Below are positions 1-11,900 of a DNA stretch of 64,000 nt, one piece after another. The DNA is taken from NCBI RefSeq assembly GCF_009017415.1, contig NC_092406.1, positions 1,984,001-2,048,000 of the forward strand, given 5' to 3'. The translations under genes were made by a program, and so were the position numbers. This DNA is from Aspergillus flavus (taxonomy: Eukaryota; Ascomycota; Eurotiomycetes; Eurotiales; Aspergillaceae). The notes under the pieces are model-generated. The model was not told the DNA's origin. It saw only the letters and a program-made list of their open reading frames with translations, and made no database searches. Numbering within the stretch: the first letter of the stretch is position 1; the number at the start of each line of letters is the position of its first letter.

Positions 1-3000
1 CAACCCACATTAGACAGGACAGCGGCGTCAGTTGTGTCAGCCGAGTGTGGCCATTGGACGATCGGTGGTCAGACATAGTGTGCCAACCTCAACACGTCTT
101 CGGCTTTTCGAGAGAGGTTCCCCTGATGTCCACCCATTGTTCGTACAGGTAGGGGATGAATAGGATTGCAATTAGATGACTAGAGCCGGAGTCAACATCA
201 AATATGTCCACTATAGTTTAGTGGTTGTCGAAATGGTTCAGATGACCCATAGTGTGGTACATGAGGATTGTATCATCTGATCAAGGGCAGCAAGTCCCAT
301 CTTTGGTATGTGGAGTTACCTGTGGGTTCTATTAGTCTTTAGCGAATACCCCAGCTGGCTTCTGCTGCTTTTCTCTGCATACTGATATGGAGAACCTTGA
401 CCATCCTTATTACTTTGTCTTAACCGATCGGCTCACGCATTGCATGTAGAGGAAGAACGTGTACGTAATATTCGCATGTGAATTTTTGAGTATTAACCAA
501 GAGTTTCGGGGGTAATCTAATCTGCCCGGAGGACACTCGTCGCCCAGAATGTTCTGCGTTCGACTTAATCGGCTCAGGAGTAACTAGGCTAGAATGTTCA
601 ATTCAACAACAACACTAGACTTAGACAATGAACTGGTCTCTTCTCTTCCTTCTTGCCACTGGTCTTCTGGAATATATTAATTGTGGTGACTCTAAGCAGA
701 GTAACAGATTGTGAGGGTGAGGAAGAGTATTCCGGTATTCCCTTTGAAGTCATTCAATGCATGGTCATTTGATAGGGAGGTCTTCTCCACCTATGCCTGC
801 AGTTCTTGACCATAGGTGGCTCTAGATAGAAATTTGAACCTGACTACAGATCCACCCTCGCCATAATACTTAAATTGGAAGGTTTGCTCGCGTACTTCTA
901 AGTCGATACATTGGGTTTGCCAGTCCACTCATTAAACCAGCATATTTTGAGGTTTAATTAACGGGATAAGCTATAATGTATTGGAAGCAGAGAAGTACCA
1001 TCTCTTGGTGAAGCTCCAGTCAGCCTCCCCACTTATTCTGTCTATGAAGATAGGTGAATATTGAGTAGGATTCTAGATTAGTACACAAGTGAAGATCTTG
1101 ACCGTCCTACTGCCAGGTGTCAAGATAAATAGACAGCCTTGTCCTCCCTTCTTCCTCTCCTCTTCCTCCCATCTTCTCATCCTCTTCTCTCCTCTACGAC
1201 TCATCTTCATCCTCTACCTCTTCTTCTTCCTCAGTACCATTACCTTTCCCACCGTCATCGTCTCATCACTCTCACCATAGCCCTGTTCTTTCGTTTTTCT
1301 CCCTCATCATTCACAGGCTGATATCTCACAAGCTCAGGTAAGCCATTTCAAGCCCGACTCCCGGGACTTTGAATCGTAAGCTCATCGATTGCCAGGAAAC
1401 ATTCAAACAATGTGAACGCCATAGGGGAAAAGGAATATGACCCCCAGGAGCCCATGCCACGCGCACCCAGAAGTTCTGTCTATTCCAGCAGGATTTTCGG
1501 TCTGGTTGGAAAATACGGCCGTACATATGCACGTTGTCCAATACGATGTTCCAGACAGGGTCTCTCAAAAGAAAAAGAGCCAGAAGAACGAGAAGAAAAA
1601 CGCCACCAGCTAGGTGGACGAACAAAGTGATAGCTATTGAATCATGAAATTGATGACCAAAAGTTACATGTCGATTGGGATTGACTTCGGCAACAATGAC
1701 TTCGACAATGCTTCAACTAATATTTCCCATTATCTGTGCCAGCTCGAGCACATATTGAAGGACGGAGAGAAAACCTAAGTTGTGATATGAATTGATGTCC
1801 ATTCGGGAGTTGAGGCAACTAATTCGACCGGCGAGGATAACAAGGAAGCGCTTGCTGGTGTGGAATATATCAAGATGACTCAAAATCTGGTATTTGATTC
1901 CAAAAACCCATTCTGTAAGGCCTAGGCTCCATATTGTGGTCCCAGCGGAAAGCCTCAAGCACACTAGGGTGCCCTCATGTCCCGCGAGCCGAATGATTCG
2001 GCGGGCATTCAAGCAAGCTCAGCAAAAGCCGAAGCCGAAGCCGAAGCCGAGAACAAGACCCAAGATCATAGCGAAGAGATGAACCAGGATGTTGCGGAAA
2101 ACACAATTATACGGCACCCTTCTGTTATATCGTTAACGAGCCTTGATAATTTGGATATTATGTTCGTCAACAGCACGCCTTTAGAATGGAAAAGTGAGGA
2201 AGAAGCCCACGACAGCGTCTCATTCAAGGACCACGAGGTGTGTTTTTGAACGTGACTGGTCGAGGTGTCATGGCTGTCATGTTTTACTCCATGCCCGACG
2301 CCAAGAGCGGCAAATGCTTCCGGGTGGTCAAAGAGGACTTTAATGTTGGAGATGTTGTGACGGCATAGTCAACCAAGCTGCCTTTCTAAGCGGGGCAGAC
2401 AACTCGAGTTATCCGGATCTTATGGCCATCGTTCACCGGAATAGTGCGCAGGGCAGGCGAGTAAACACGGACTGAAATCGAACAACTTCGACTGAGATTT
2501 TCTTGTCGTGTCACAGAGGAAGGGCTTCTGACCATTTCCGGTTCTTGTTTCCTAGGTCCATGTCTTTAGAGACGAATTAATACAAGGACTTGCATGACTA
2601 TTGTAGCCACAGTGTTGACATTATGAGTGAACTATAGAGTTTACTGCCCATAGTGATTGATTGTTGTTGTTGTCATCAGCTTTACTTCCCAAAACAGCAA
2701 AAGGAACGTGACTTGCCATGGCATCAGGATTGAGAACATATTCGGTCTCCATTACGTCCTTCCACGTTACCTGGTAAAGATAGAATCTTCGGGATTTTTC
2801 AAGCACTACCCTGGGGGAGGACGTTTATGTTCAGGATCAACTACAATGCCTCAACTCCTGCACCACGTTTCATGGCATCCTCCTCATTCCCGAGCTTGGG
2901 CTAGACCTTCATGCTAGCACTCATCAGTCTTGTTTTCCACCTCATGGGTTTCCACATGGCGTACGCTTCCTCGACCCATAAGGCTACTGATGTGAGCTGT

Positions 3001-3840
3001 CAAGCTCTTCTAGGCCTACTCGAGAATATGGGTCTCAATTGTCGCCTTCTACCGGGCGTGCAGGCCAATGACAGAAGTTCGCGAGTTTTTGTCCGAAGCC
3101 AAAGATTTCGAATCAAAGCAGGGCGGTGTAAAGAAGCTGAAGATAATCATAAGACCAATGAAGCCTCCATATCTGTGGGAGCTCAGCTCCTTATTCATAA
3201 CGTTGCACAGGGCACAGTTACATCAGACAAAGATCGATCCTATGGCTTGCCAGAGCTTTCTCTTGAACATCATGTCCTTCGAGAGATTGACATGGCCAAG
3301 GGAACAGGTAGAGCCCTACCTACTTACTACCCATCAGAGAACCAGGAAGCACTGTCTAAGGGTTTTATTTGTTTTGATGATGTTGTTCGCTTCGAGGGAC
3401 CCGAAGTCGACATGTTTGATAGACTTCATTCGCACCTGCAGCACATAAGGAAAGAGCCGTTGGGCGAATGGAAGTCAGAAGGACAATGCCCTCATCGCCT
3501 TCAATAACGTTAATTAGTATGTTGCTCGTGTCAGTGACATCTTGGTCTCCTCAAACAACAAGATACCTAATATTTGACCCCATCATCTTAGAATAGACGG
3601 CAAGCCCGTACTATTGATTGGCGATGAAGGCTATATGGATGTAGCGCCAGAACGAATATCTCGTGGAAGAGAGCAAAGGCTGGAAGTATATTTTACTCCA
3701 AATAGGATGTGACTTTAACCATGTATATGATATTATTTGTGGAGCTAAAAAATCAAAGCCACATGATCACAGCCAAAAAGCTATTCAGTAAAGCTAGCCA
3801 GTAGTCCCCTCAGCAGTCAATCCACCTTCGTGGGCCGTTC
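1..3840. other. Gene-poor region with only unassigned coding fragments
   Basis: No intact gene can be supported here. Reading frames are short (under about 200 codons), overlap one another on both strands and often lack an ATG. A pyrimidine-rich stretch lies at 1140-1270. A run of the hexanucleotide AAGCCG sits at about 2028-2052 and encodes an Ala-Glu repeat in the fragment described separately. The frames at 2911-3507 and 3068-3448 (plus) overlap in different phases, which fits either decayed coding DNA or chance. The frameshifted and broken genes just downstream suggest that this whole end of the window is decaying accessory DNA. Confidence 0.5.
1977..2367 (+). pseudogene. Possible gene relic, unknown family
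   Basis: An ATG at 1977 opens a 90-codon frame starting MSREPNDSAG, with an Ala-Glu repeat, and it stops at 2249. A second frame, readable from about 2245 (NVTGRGVMAVMFYSMPDAKS and onward), continues to a stop near 2367. The two could be joined by a frameshift or a very short unrecognised intron, since 'GAG|GTGTGT' at the junction resembles a donor site. Composition looks protein-like (mixed hydrophobic and charged), but I recognise no family. It may equally be the 5' piece of a decayed gene or chance. Confidence 0.2.
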
Positions 3841-4951
3841 TTACCATGGATCACGCTCCAATATTTCCCGTAGTTTCCGCGAGATCCTCCTTCTTCTCTT
3901 TCTTGTCAATAAGGTTAGATACCGCCCGAGCTTGTATTCTGATCTCACACCCCATACTGTCTGGCAATCGATTGTTGGGTCACACCCGCCCAATTTTAAA
4001 TACGAAAGAAAGGGGCAATAGCGTATTGCCCTCACTACCTCTTCCCATATCTCCCCGTCGGAGAGCGTGATATGATAGAGTTCGATATATCTCAGGGTAT
4101 TTCTGAAATGCCAGATAGTATAACACAAATATCTGGATGAAATCTTTGAAAGCCATAGTGATAATCGTTGTAAAGGAGCCTTGGGATGAATGATAGGGTA
4201 AGACCACCTCATCCTGTGTGAGAAATATTTTAACTGCACCGATCGTAGATTCTCCCCATACTCTAATATAGAGAATACATGATCTCCGACAGAGCATCCT
4301 CCATCTCTACATCCACAGGACTTGGTGATTTTGAGGCATCGAATCTGGGCAATAACCGAGGCCATTGCAGGATTGTTTTCCCCGGAGAACTGGATAAACG
4401 TCGAATCCTGGGCACCGCTTAACTGTAACCCCTCAAGATTTGGTAGCAGAGGGCGAGAGTGTTGGAGAGCGCTGGCCATAGTGCGCGCCTCTTCTGTTCC
4501 ATTACTGATGAATGTCAAACCGCCTCAGATTAGGCAACCGTTTGAAAAAAGATCTAAAGGAATCTCTCATCCCATCTTCGTCTAGCTTAAGGGTAGCGTC
4601 GGCTTGGTCCTGATTACGTCTTTTGCCCCCGATATATATGTAAAGATGCCGAACGTAATCACTGCTTGCAGGCTGGTATCCTTCTTCTAGGTGAAATCTT
4701 TTGTCTAGGTCACTGGAAGTCGGAAACGATTCTTGACTAAACCTCAAATGGCGAAACAGGAGGCGGGAAGCGCTCTTGAACATGGGCCTGTTGACGAGGC
4801 GGAGGTTCTTGAGTATGCGCCCCTCATTAAACTCATCGTGAACGACGTATGAAACGATCTAAATTCAAAAGTCAGGTTATATATCATGGCTACGTTACTT
4901 AAAACATACCATATCGATGATTTCCGTCGGTAGCGATTCTATCGTCGCCAT
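3841..4951 (-). pseudogene. F-box/leucine-rich protein gene with a frameshift
   Basis: The gene reads leftward. Exon 1 (4951-4910) encodes MATIESLPTEIIDM. A 51-nt GT-AG intron (4909-4859) follows, and exon 2 continues with IVSYVVHDEFNEGR and a RLLFRHLRF motif. Together these form a typical N-terminal F-box (LPxEI...I) like those of the expanded F-box families in Eurotiales. The frame stops at 4502, but the adjacent frame (4518-3841) carries on with leucine-rich repeat-like text (LLPNLEGLQLSGA, LRYIELYHI, CPFLSYLKLGGC) to a stop at 3841. One base too many or too few near 4505-4518 separates them, and no intron of credible length repairs this. F-box proteins recruit substrates to SCF ubiquitin ligases. 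The target here is unknown. It is either a recent pseudogene or a sequencing error. Confidence 0.6.
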
Positions 4952-5169
4952 AGTGGAGGTTCTGTTGGCAGAAGATAAGTGCTTGATTAACGGACTGAAG
5001 GATGGATGAAGAAGAAAGAGACAGGTGGCACAGTTAAGAGGCGGGATCTACTATATCACTGTTAGCTCAATATTCTTGGTGAGAGTATCATGATGATATA
5101 CACGGTCCCAAGCGTAAGACATTTTGGTTCCTCGGCTAGTCCTAACATGGAAATATTGGATTGTCAATT

Positions 5170-5600
5170 TTATGTATTGTGTGATTCTGGACTATCTTGT
5201 GATCTGACTGAGTTGATAGGCAGATGTCCTGAAGTATCTAATCTGAACCAGATACGCAGGACTGTATTGCTTGCCGCTATAACATAAAACCATATTTCCA
5301 TGCTTCTGACAGTATCATCGTTCAAGACAATCTTGTCGCGCTTCGACTCTGCCCAGCTCCTTCCCATCATCGCCTGGAAGTCTTTGGAGGAGTTTACCAA
5401 TGTGTCCTTCTTTACATGCAGTAAAGCTGTTTATTCTAGTACTTTACGCTCGACAGTACTCGTTAACCTGGACGGTGAGATCACGCTGAGGGCTGATCAC
5501 GATATCAGTCCTCTCATATCTCGTCATTCGTCATCCAGTGAACGCCATCACTATACAGGAAATTGTTGTGGTTGGTTGTGGTTGTTGCTGGTTGTTGGTT
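5170..5600 (-). pseudogene. BTB/POZ-like gene relic
   Basis: The minus-strand frame contains a stretch with NSSKDFQAMMGRSWAES, then KIVLNDDTVRSMEIWFYVI. I recognise this pattern from a fungal BTB/POZ-like family, where a segment of the 'F..ML....WAES....I.L.DD....MEIWF' kind is common. Just upstream (about 5400-5500) the matching N-terminal text (VERKVLE, then LLHVKKDTL) is interrupted by an in-frame TAA, and the piece before it (DLTVQVNEY) lies in another phase. The downstream portion does not resemble the rest of the family. It therefore looks like a broken fragment. The right end (5562-5602) is a GTTGTGGTTG-type simple repeat. Family assignment is from motif memory only. Confidence 0.35.
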
Positions 5601-5605
5601 GTTAG

Positions 5606-5947
5606 TTTAGGGGGGTTACAGAAATATTATGCTAGTTTGTATTCTATATTTTGATGGTAATGGATTTGAGGCTTTAAACTCATATTAGACACCTGAGAGC
5701 AGTCTTTTAGTGAGTCATCGCAGATTGTGAGAAACGTTCTAGTGCTGAATAGAAAAGGTCAATCGTTATATGGGTATGCTATGTTGCTGTATAAGTGTAA
5801 AAGAGCCTAGGTAAAGAAACACTGCGCTGATGAGAAAGACTATGTGCATGAACTGCTGGTCTATATCCGCCAAGTGGCGGATGAGGCCAAATCCTCGGAA
5901 AAAGATTCCTGGGGTATCTCTAGAGACGAAAGAACAAAAGGAAAACC
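5606..5947. other. 3' flank of the pseudokinase-type histidine kinase gene
   Basis: About 340 bases with no coding potential between the BTB-like relic and the stop codon of the leftward histidine kinase gene. It is presumably that gene's 3' untranslated region and terminator. No distinct element was seen. Confidence 0.5.
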
Positions 5948-8900
5948 CTAGTTCATCTCAGATGAATTTTGCTGTACTTGCTTGTCTGATTCTGGAGTAA
6001 GCTGGGCTCCCTGACTGTCAGAGCCAGGCGACGGCGATGAACTGTTGGGTGTCCCAGTATCGTGGCTGACGCTCCCTCTCTCCCGCATTGCCAGGCGTGT
6101 TTTCGTGAAGGTTGGCACAGGTGCGAGGTATTGGTCCAACATCTCACTTAGAATTGTCGACCGGACTGGCTTGGGAAGATAATTGTTCATGCCGGCTTCA
6201 AGACACTTCTCGCGGTCGCCCTCAATGGCACTGGCCGTCATCGCGATAACAAGCGCTTCATTAACATTAGGATCAGGGTCTCGTCGGATTTCACGGGTTG
6301 CATTATAGCCGTCCAATGTAGGCATTTGAACATCCATCAAAACAACGTGGAAAGGATTCCCTTCCTGTGAGCGTGCACGTAGAGCCTCGACCGCTTGTCG
6401 CCCATCACTATATGCTTCACACTGCAGATTAAGGCCAGTCACGAATTTCACAGCGATCTTCTGATTGATCGGGTTATCTTCCGCAATGCAGACCCGGATT
6501 TGATCGCGTGGAATCATAGTAAGGTCACGAGCCGTTGGTGAAGGAGAGGTCGTTTTATCACTCGGATCCCCTTTCTTTAGCCCTGATGCTTTTGCGGAAG
6601 CATCTTTGACTTTATTGAAGGATAAATGGAAAGTCACTGTGGTGCCGACTCCAGGAGTTGAATCGAGCCAAATCGCGCCACCTAGGACGTCTTCAATGAT
6701 GGCTTTACAGATGCTTAGGCCGAGCCCACTGCCGCCGTACGATCTAGCGGTGGAACTATCCGCTTGCGAAAATGGCCTGAATAGTCGCGATTTTTGCTCC
6801 TCGGGAATTCCGATTCCGGTATCAGACACCGAACATTCAAGGCGAATACGGCCCTTGCCTTCCCGAGTAACTCTCGCCCGGACAGTCACCGATCCCTTCG
6901 GCGTGAACTTGTAACTATTGCTAAGGAGGTTCATGAAAATCTGGTGCAAACGGACGGGGTCACCAAGCACCACCAAATCTGGAGGAACCTTCTCGAGGTC
7001 CTCGATAGTTTCCAAGCCCCGGTCGCGGTGTGTGTAGCGAAGCGCACGAACAACCTCTGAAATTGTCTCCTTGATGTTCAGAGGCACCGTGGAGATTTTC
7101 ATCTTACCAGCTTCCAACTTAGAGAAATCCAGGATGTCATTAATGAGGGTGAGCAGGGTATCTGCGCAGACACGAATAGATTCCACGTATTCGTCCTGCT
7201 CTTTGTCCAGCTTGGTGGCCTTCAGTAGCTCGGAAAGGCCAATAACCCCATTCATTGGCGTACGTAGATCATGGGAGATGTTGGCCAAGAAAATAGATTT
7301 GGCCTTCGCTGCATCCTCTTTCAACTTGACGTTATGCTTGGCTTCAGCTTCCGCTACCTTCGCCTTTTGCTCCGCCTCACGAGCCTGCGCGAGTGCGCGC
7401 TTTTGAGCTTCAACCATAGATGCGTTGGTGGCGCTAACTTTGCGGACTTCACGGAAGAGCAAGGCATTGGACAGCGAAATACCAATCTGGTTACAGAGCA
7501 GGTGAAGGACTACAAGGTTTCGCTGAGTGAAGGAGTTTGGCTTTCCTTCGATATGGATAACTCCAAGAAGATGCTCCGCTTGCATTATTGGCAGTGCAAT
7601 CACAGACTTGCCAAGCGGATATCTACCCTGGTAAGCATCCGAGACATTCGAGAACCGGTCATCCTCGAGAACATTATGGACGAGGACCTCTTCCCGGGTG
7701 CGCATAACATAGTGCGAGATTTGTTGAGCCATTTTATCTTCGACCACTGAAAATGGAAGGCCGTCGACGTAAGATCTTTGCCCGTTTTCGAGGTCTCCAG
7801 CTGCGGCAACAGTGAAGTTGTCATCGAAATTAGTTGCGATGACTGCAAAATCTGATCCGTTGCATGATTCCAGAACAATCTCAATCATCTTCGTTAGGAG
7901 CTTGTCTATCTGAAGTTCAGATGACATGACTTGACTAGACTCGAGGATACTCGACAGATCAATAATGTCTACCTAGGCGTTAGAAAGAGCAGTTCTGCAC
8001 TTGAATAAGAGGCTGAGGATAAGCTAAAGACCTACCAAGCCCAACGCCAGATATATCAAGCGAGCGTTCGCCTGTAGTCACGCCGTTCTGCTCGATCCAT
8101 CGGTGCTGTCGGTCATCTTCCTCCATATGCTGAGAGACACCGATGTCCTCTGGTTCACTACTGCGATTAATTCCTAAGAGCGAATCGACAGTTTGGCAAC
8201 CAACATCAACACTCCTTGTAGATGTGGCTGTTTTCAGGAGCCATTCATGCTTCTCCGTCAGTTGTGCAGCCTTACCAACAGCACTGATCGCCGCCCATGC
8301 GGCGATGGCGTCCTGCATAACGGAGCGTGCCGCCCGTTTAGCACCACGTCGTATCAAGAAATCGCCTAGAACCAGGTCAGTGTCATGGAAGGGGTCTAGA
8401 TGACAGATCGAGATCTATTCCACACGTACCATGCAATTCAAGAGCAAGAGCCTCTTCCAAGGGCCATCCATGGATTTGGCAGTGATCAATTGCGGCCTTG
8501 ATAGAGATTGAGCTTTTATCCTACACAGAACTGCAATTTCAACTTACCTCGAATGCTCGGATCGCTGAGCTATGATCATTCCGGACCTCGAAAACCAATG
8601 CCTCCAATATCAAAGACCACATTCCATAGTTTGCATCGCAAGCGCTCCGGGCGAAATCAACTTCGGCTTTGTACCTTAGGACTGTCTTCATGTTTCCATC
8701 GAGATACCCGCCGGCAGGATAATCATTGTGCAGCGTGAGTAAAGAAAGAGCCAGATAGAAATATACAACATACGAGACACGAGCAGACCATAGCCTGGGC
8801 ATAGTATCCATCATCTGCACGCCCAATTCTATAGCTTTTGAGTGGTGTCCGTATACAAACAGAGGGATCATAGCCAGGCCCCAATATATGTCACGAGGAC

Positions 8901-11900
8901 GGTCGGCGTTACTAGCATTGTTTTCCAAAAAGGCGATATACTCGCTAGTATTGTGGTGTTCATCAGCCATAATAGTATCGGCATTCCGATAGCCAGTCTT
9001 CCCTTGCAGTGCACGTGCGACTTGTCTAATGGTAGATACGTTAGCCCACTCCCACTTCTCCCGTCATTGCACTTGCTTTGTTTAGGATAGGGAATGAAGT
9101 TGTCAAACGAGTCATTCAACACTGGATAGGAGGCTTACCGCACTGCAAGGAGACTCGCACCGCCGCGGGTATCATTCACCCATTCTGGAATATCCTCTGG
9201 ACTCTCATTGCAAAAGCCTTCCAAGTGAGTCAAGTCATGGCCAAGAAAAAGTCTCGTCATCGCCATCGATGACAAACTGATTAGAGTTATGTAAGGGTCC
9301 CCCATGGAAAAGGAAGTCTCCACAGAAGCCTCAAGAGCGGGAAGCGTTGATGCCAGAGGGACTCGCAAGTGACTAACATAGAGATTATGGACAATCGAAC
9401 CACGACCCTGGGTCCAAGGCTCAGGGCAGCGCTCTAGAAGAGTAAGTGCATGATCACTCAGCTTTACCGCAAGATCCAAATCTCGAAAACGGCTGAAAGA
9501 GATCATAGCGAGGTGAGAACAGCCGATTGAGATCTGCACAAAGCCACCCTTGAAGATGTGGAGGTTCATCATCTCGATCGCCATTCGGTAAAACGTCAAG
9601 GGATCATCCCAATATGTCACAGCCATTGCCTCAGCCATAACGGCCCCGATAGTGATCATATTGATGTCCTTGCTCACAGGCTTACGGACAACAGCCTCCA
9701 AATCCCCTTTCTCTAAATACCTCCTGAGGTTTCTATAAGCGGCATCACATTCCTCAAAGGTTGTAAACTCCCGGAGATGAACGCCAAGCTCATCCAAGCA
9801 TGTGAGTAGCGAGTCCATCGAGCGGAGATGATTTCCCATTTGAGCATATATCTTAGCTTTCACAATCCAAGCCCTCGACTTGCACACCGCACTTTTTCCA
9901 TAGACAAAGACTTTGTCCAGTAAGTCAAGCGCTTCTGAATTATGACCCTGGGACCATGCCATCTCAGCTGTTGCAATGTGTAGTCGCAGTGTCTCATCAT
10001 AATAGACATCAGTATTGTTGTCATCCCATGGGTTTTCTTGGAGAAGTGCAATACAATGACGGAAATACCAAAGTGCAGTTGGTCGTGCGCCAGATTGTGC
10101 AGCTGTTTGCGCGGCATCCCAAAGTATTTTCCGATAATCAAGTCTCTGAAGGACCCTATTCTTAATTATCCGTGACGCAAGGGCCACATGCCGAGCCATT
10201 GCATAGCGACTCCGACCATCATGATAGTACTTCATAATTGCTTGCGATATGATGAAATGCATCTTCTCGACATTGCGACCCTCTGTCAATGACGCAGCAG
10301 CTTGAGCTATTCTATCATTGGCGAATCTAAAGATTACTTAGTGCAAAACGAGTACAGTATATGATAACAGCGACATACCTGAATTCATCATCAGTCTTCC
10401 CTGGGACAAGAAGATTTGCTTGAACAAGATACTGCAGTCCAACTACAATGTCGGCCTCCGACTGCCTAATAAGATTCGCGTTCTGTGGGCAAGTAAGGTC
10501 CACTGCCTCGTCATCGTCGCTCGAGTACAGGAATTCGCTTGTGAGGAGCTTCTGAACTAAAGAGAACGCAAATGGACTTCCCAACAGTGTGCTCCAAACC
10601 ATAATGGATCGAGCCGCCGGCGGGGTCTCCTGAAGACGTCTGGCAATGAACCCAAGCCCAAGCCCTTCACCGTATCTTGGGGCCACAAACTCGGTGAAGA
10701 TACGGTCAAGGTCGAATTCCCACACTGAATTTTTCCATGAATACCAAATACAGTTTTTGCTATAACAGGTTTCCAGCATCAGTCGTACGTAGAACGGATT
10801 GCCAACGCTCTTTTCCTGGATGACAGCTGCGAGAGGGGTGAGCATTGGGTTTGGCTCCTGGTGCATTGTAGCTGCTACAATCTGCATGACTTCATCTTCC
10901 CCAAGTGGATTCAGCGCAATCCTTGTTACGCTAGGGTTCTCTGTCTCAAAGAGCGACTTGATGGCATCCGACTCCAGTTCGGCCTTACGACTGGTGAGTA
11001 TAAGCACACAGGGTATTTTTGCTTTCACAATGTTCATGATCAAGTCGAGGGTCTCATCATCAGCATAGTGTAGATCATCCACGCATACGCAAATTAGCTT
11101 GAACTGAGACAACGTTTTTAGTATCTCCAGGAATGTTTCCATCAAGCGCATATTCTTCAAAGCCGCATTGGATAAGAAAAAGTCGACCGAGGTCTGCCCC
11201 TGGTCAAACCGAGGAAGTGCAATACGCTTTGAAGGCTCTCCCTTGGTCGAAACATCTTTATTGAAAATGTGCTGGGCAGCCGAGAGCTTGGGCGATATGT
11301 CCTTTTCACTTCCTCCAGATGACATCAATTGCTCGGGCAGCTCCAGAACTCGATGTAACGTGGGCCACATCGGCCGCAATGCTGTGCGGACACTTTCGTG
11401 ATAATCCGTTGTTACATCACGCTCGGAAAATATCTGGCGTAGAAGACTGGCTAAAATCTTGGCAAAGGGTTCAAAAGGGACCCTTCGCGCCCGATCCAAG
11501 CGAGCAATGCCGATATAACCAAACCTGCGAATTGCCGGTTGAACGCGATTGAGAAGATCGGTTTTCCCAATGCCAGCAGCACCACTGATGGTAATGACCT
11601 CGCACTTCCCACTCCGGCGGAGCTTGTGAGCAGTCTTAGACCTATTTACCCCAAGAGAGTCCGCATGGCTCTGCGTGCTAGCTCCTGTCGAGAGGTGCCC
11701 GTCTCTATCTGTATTGTCCCAGGAGGCACGAGATTCGACCGGACTCTTTGCCTTATTTGATACATAGCCTGGCTTTGGTGTCGAGAGTGATGACTCGGTA
11801 CTATGAATGGACTCATGCGTGGAGACACGACCGAGGTTGGAAGGACCACCATTAGAGTTAGGCTTATGAGGGATGTGGAAAGAGCCCGAGTCGCTCGAGC

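Noticed and set aside
1326..1625. A leftward frame with a hydrophobic N-terminus resembling a membrane anchor
   Set aside because: There is no ATG start, it is short, it overlaps a plus-strand frame, and the hydrophobic run comes from the complement of a purine-rich stretch.
2911..3507. A 198-codon plus-strand frame with a signal-peptide-like start
   Set aside because: It overlaps another frame of similar quality at 3068-3448 and matches no family. The composition does not decide between them, so neither is called a gene.
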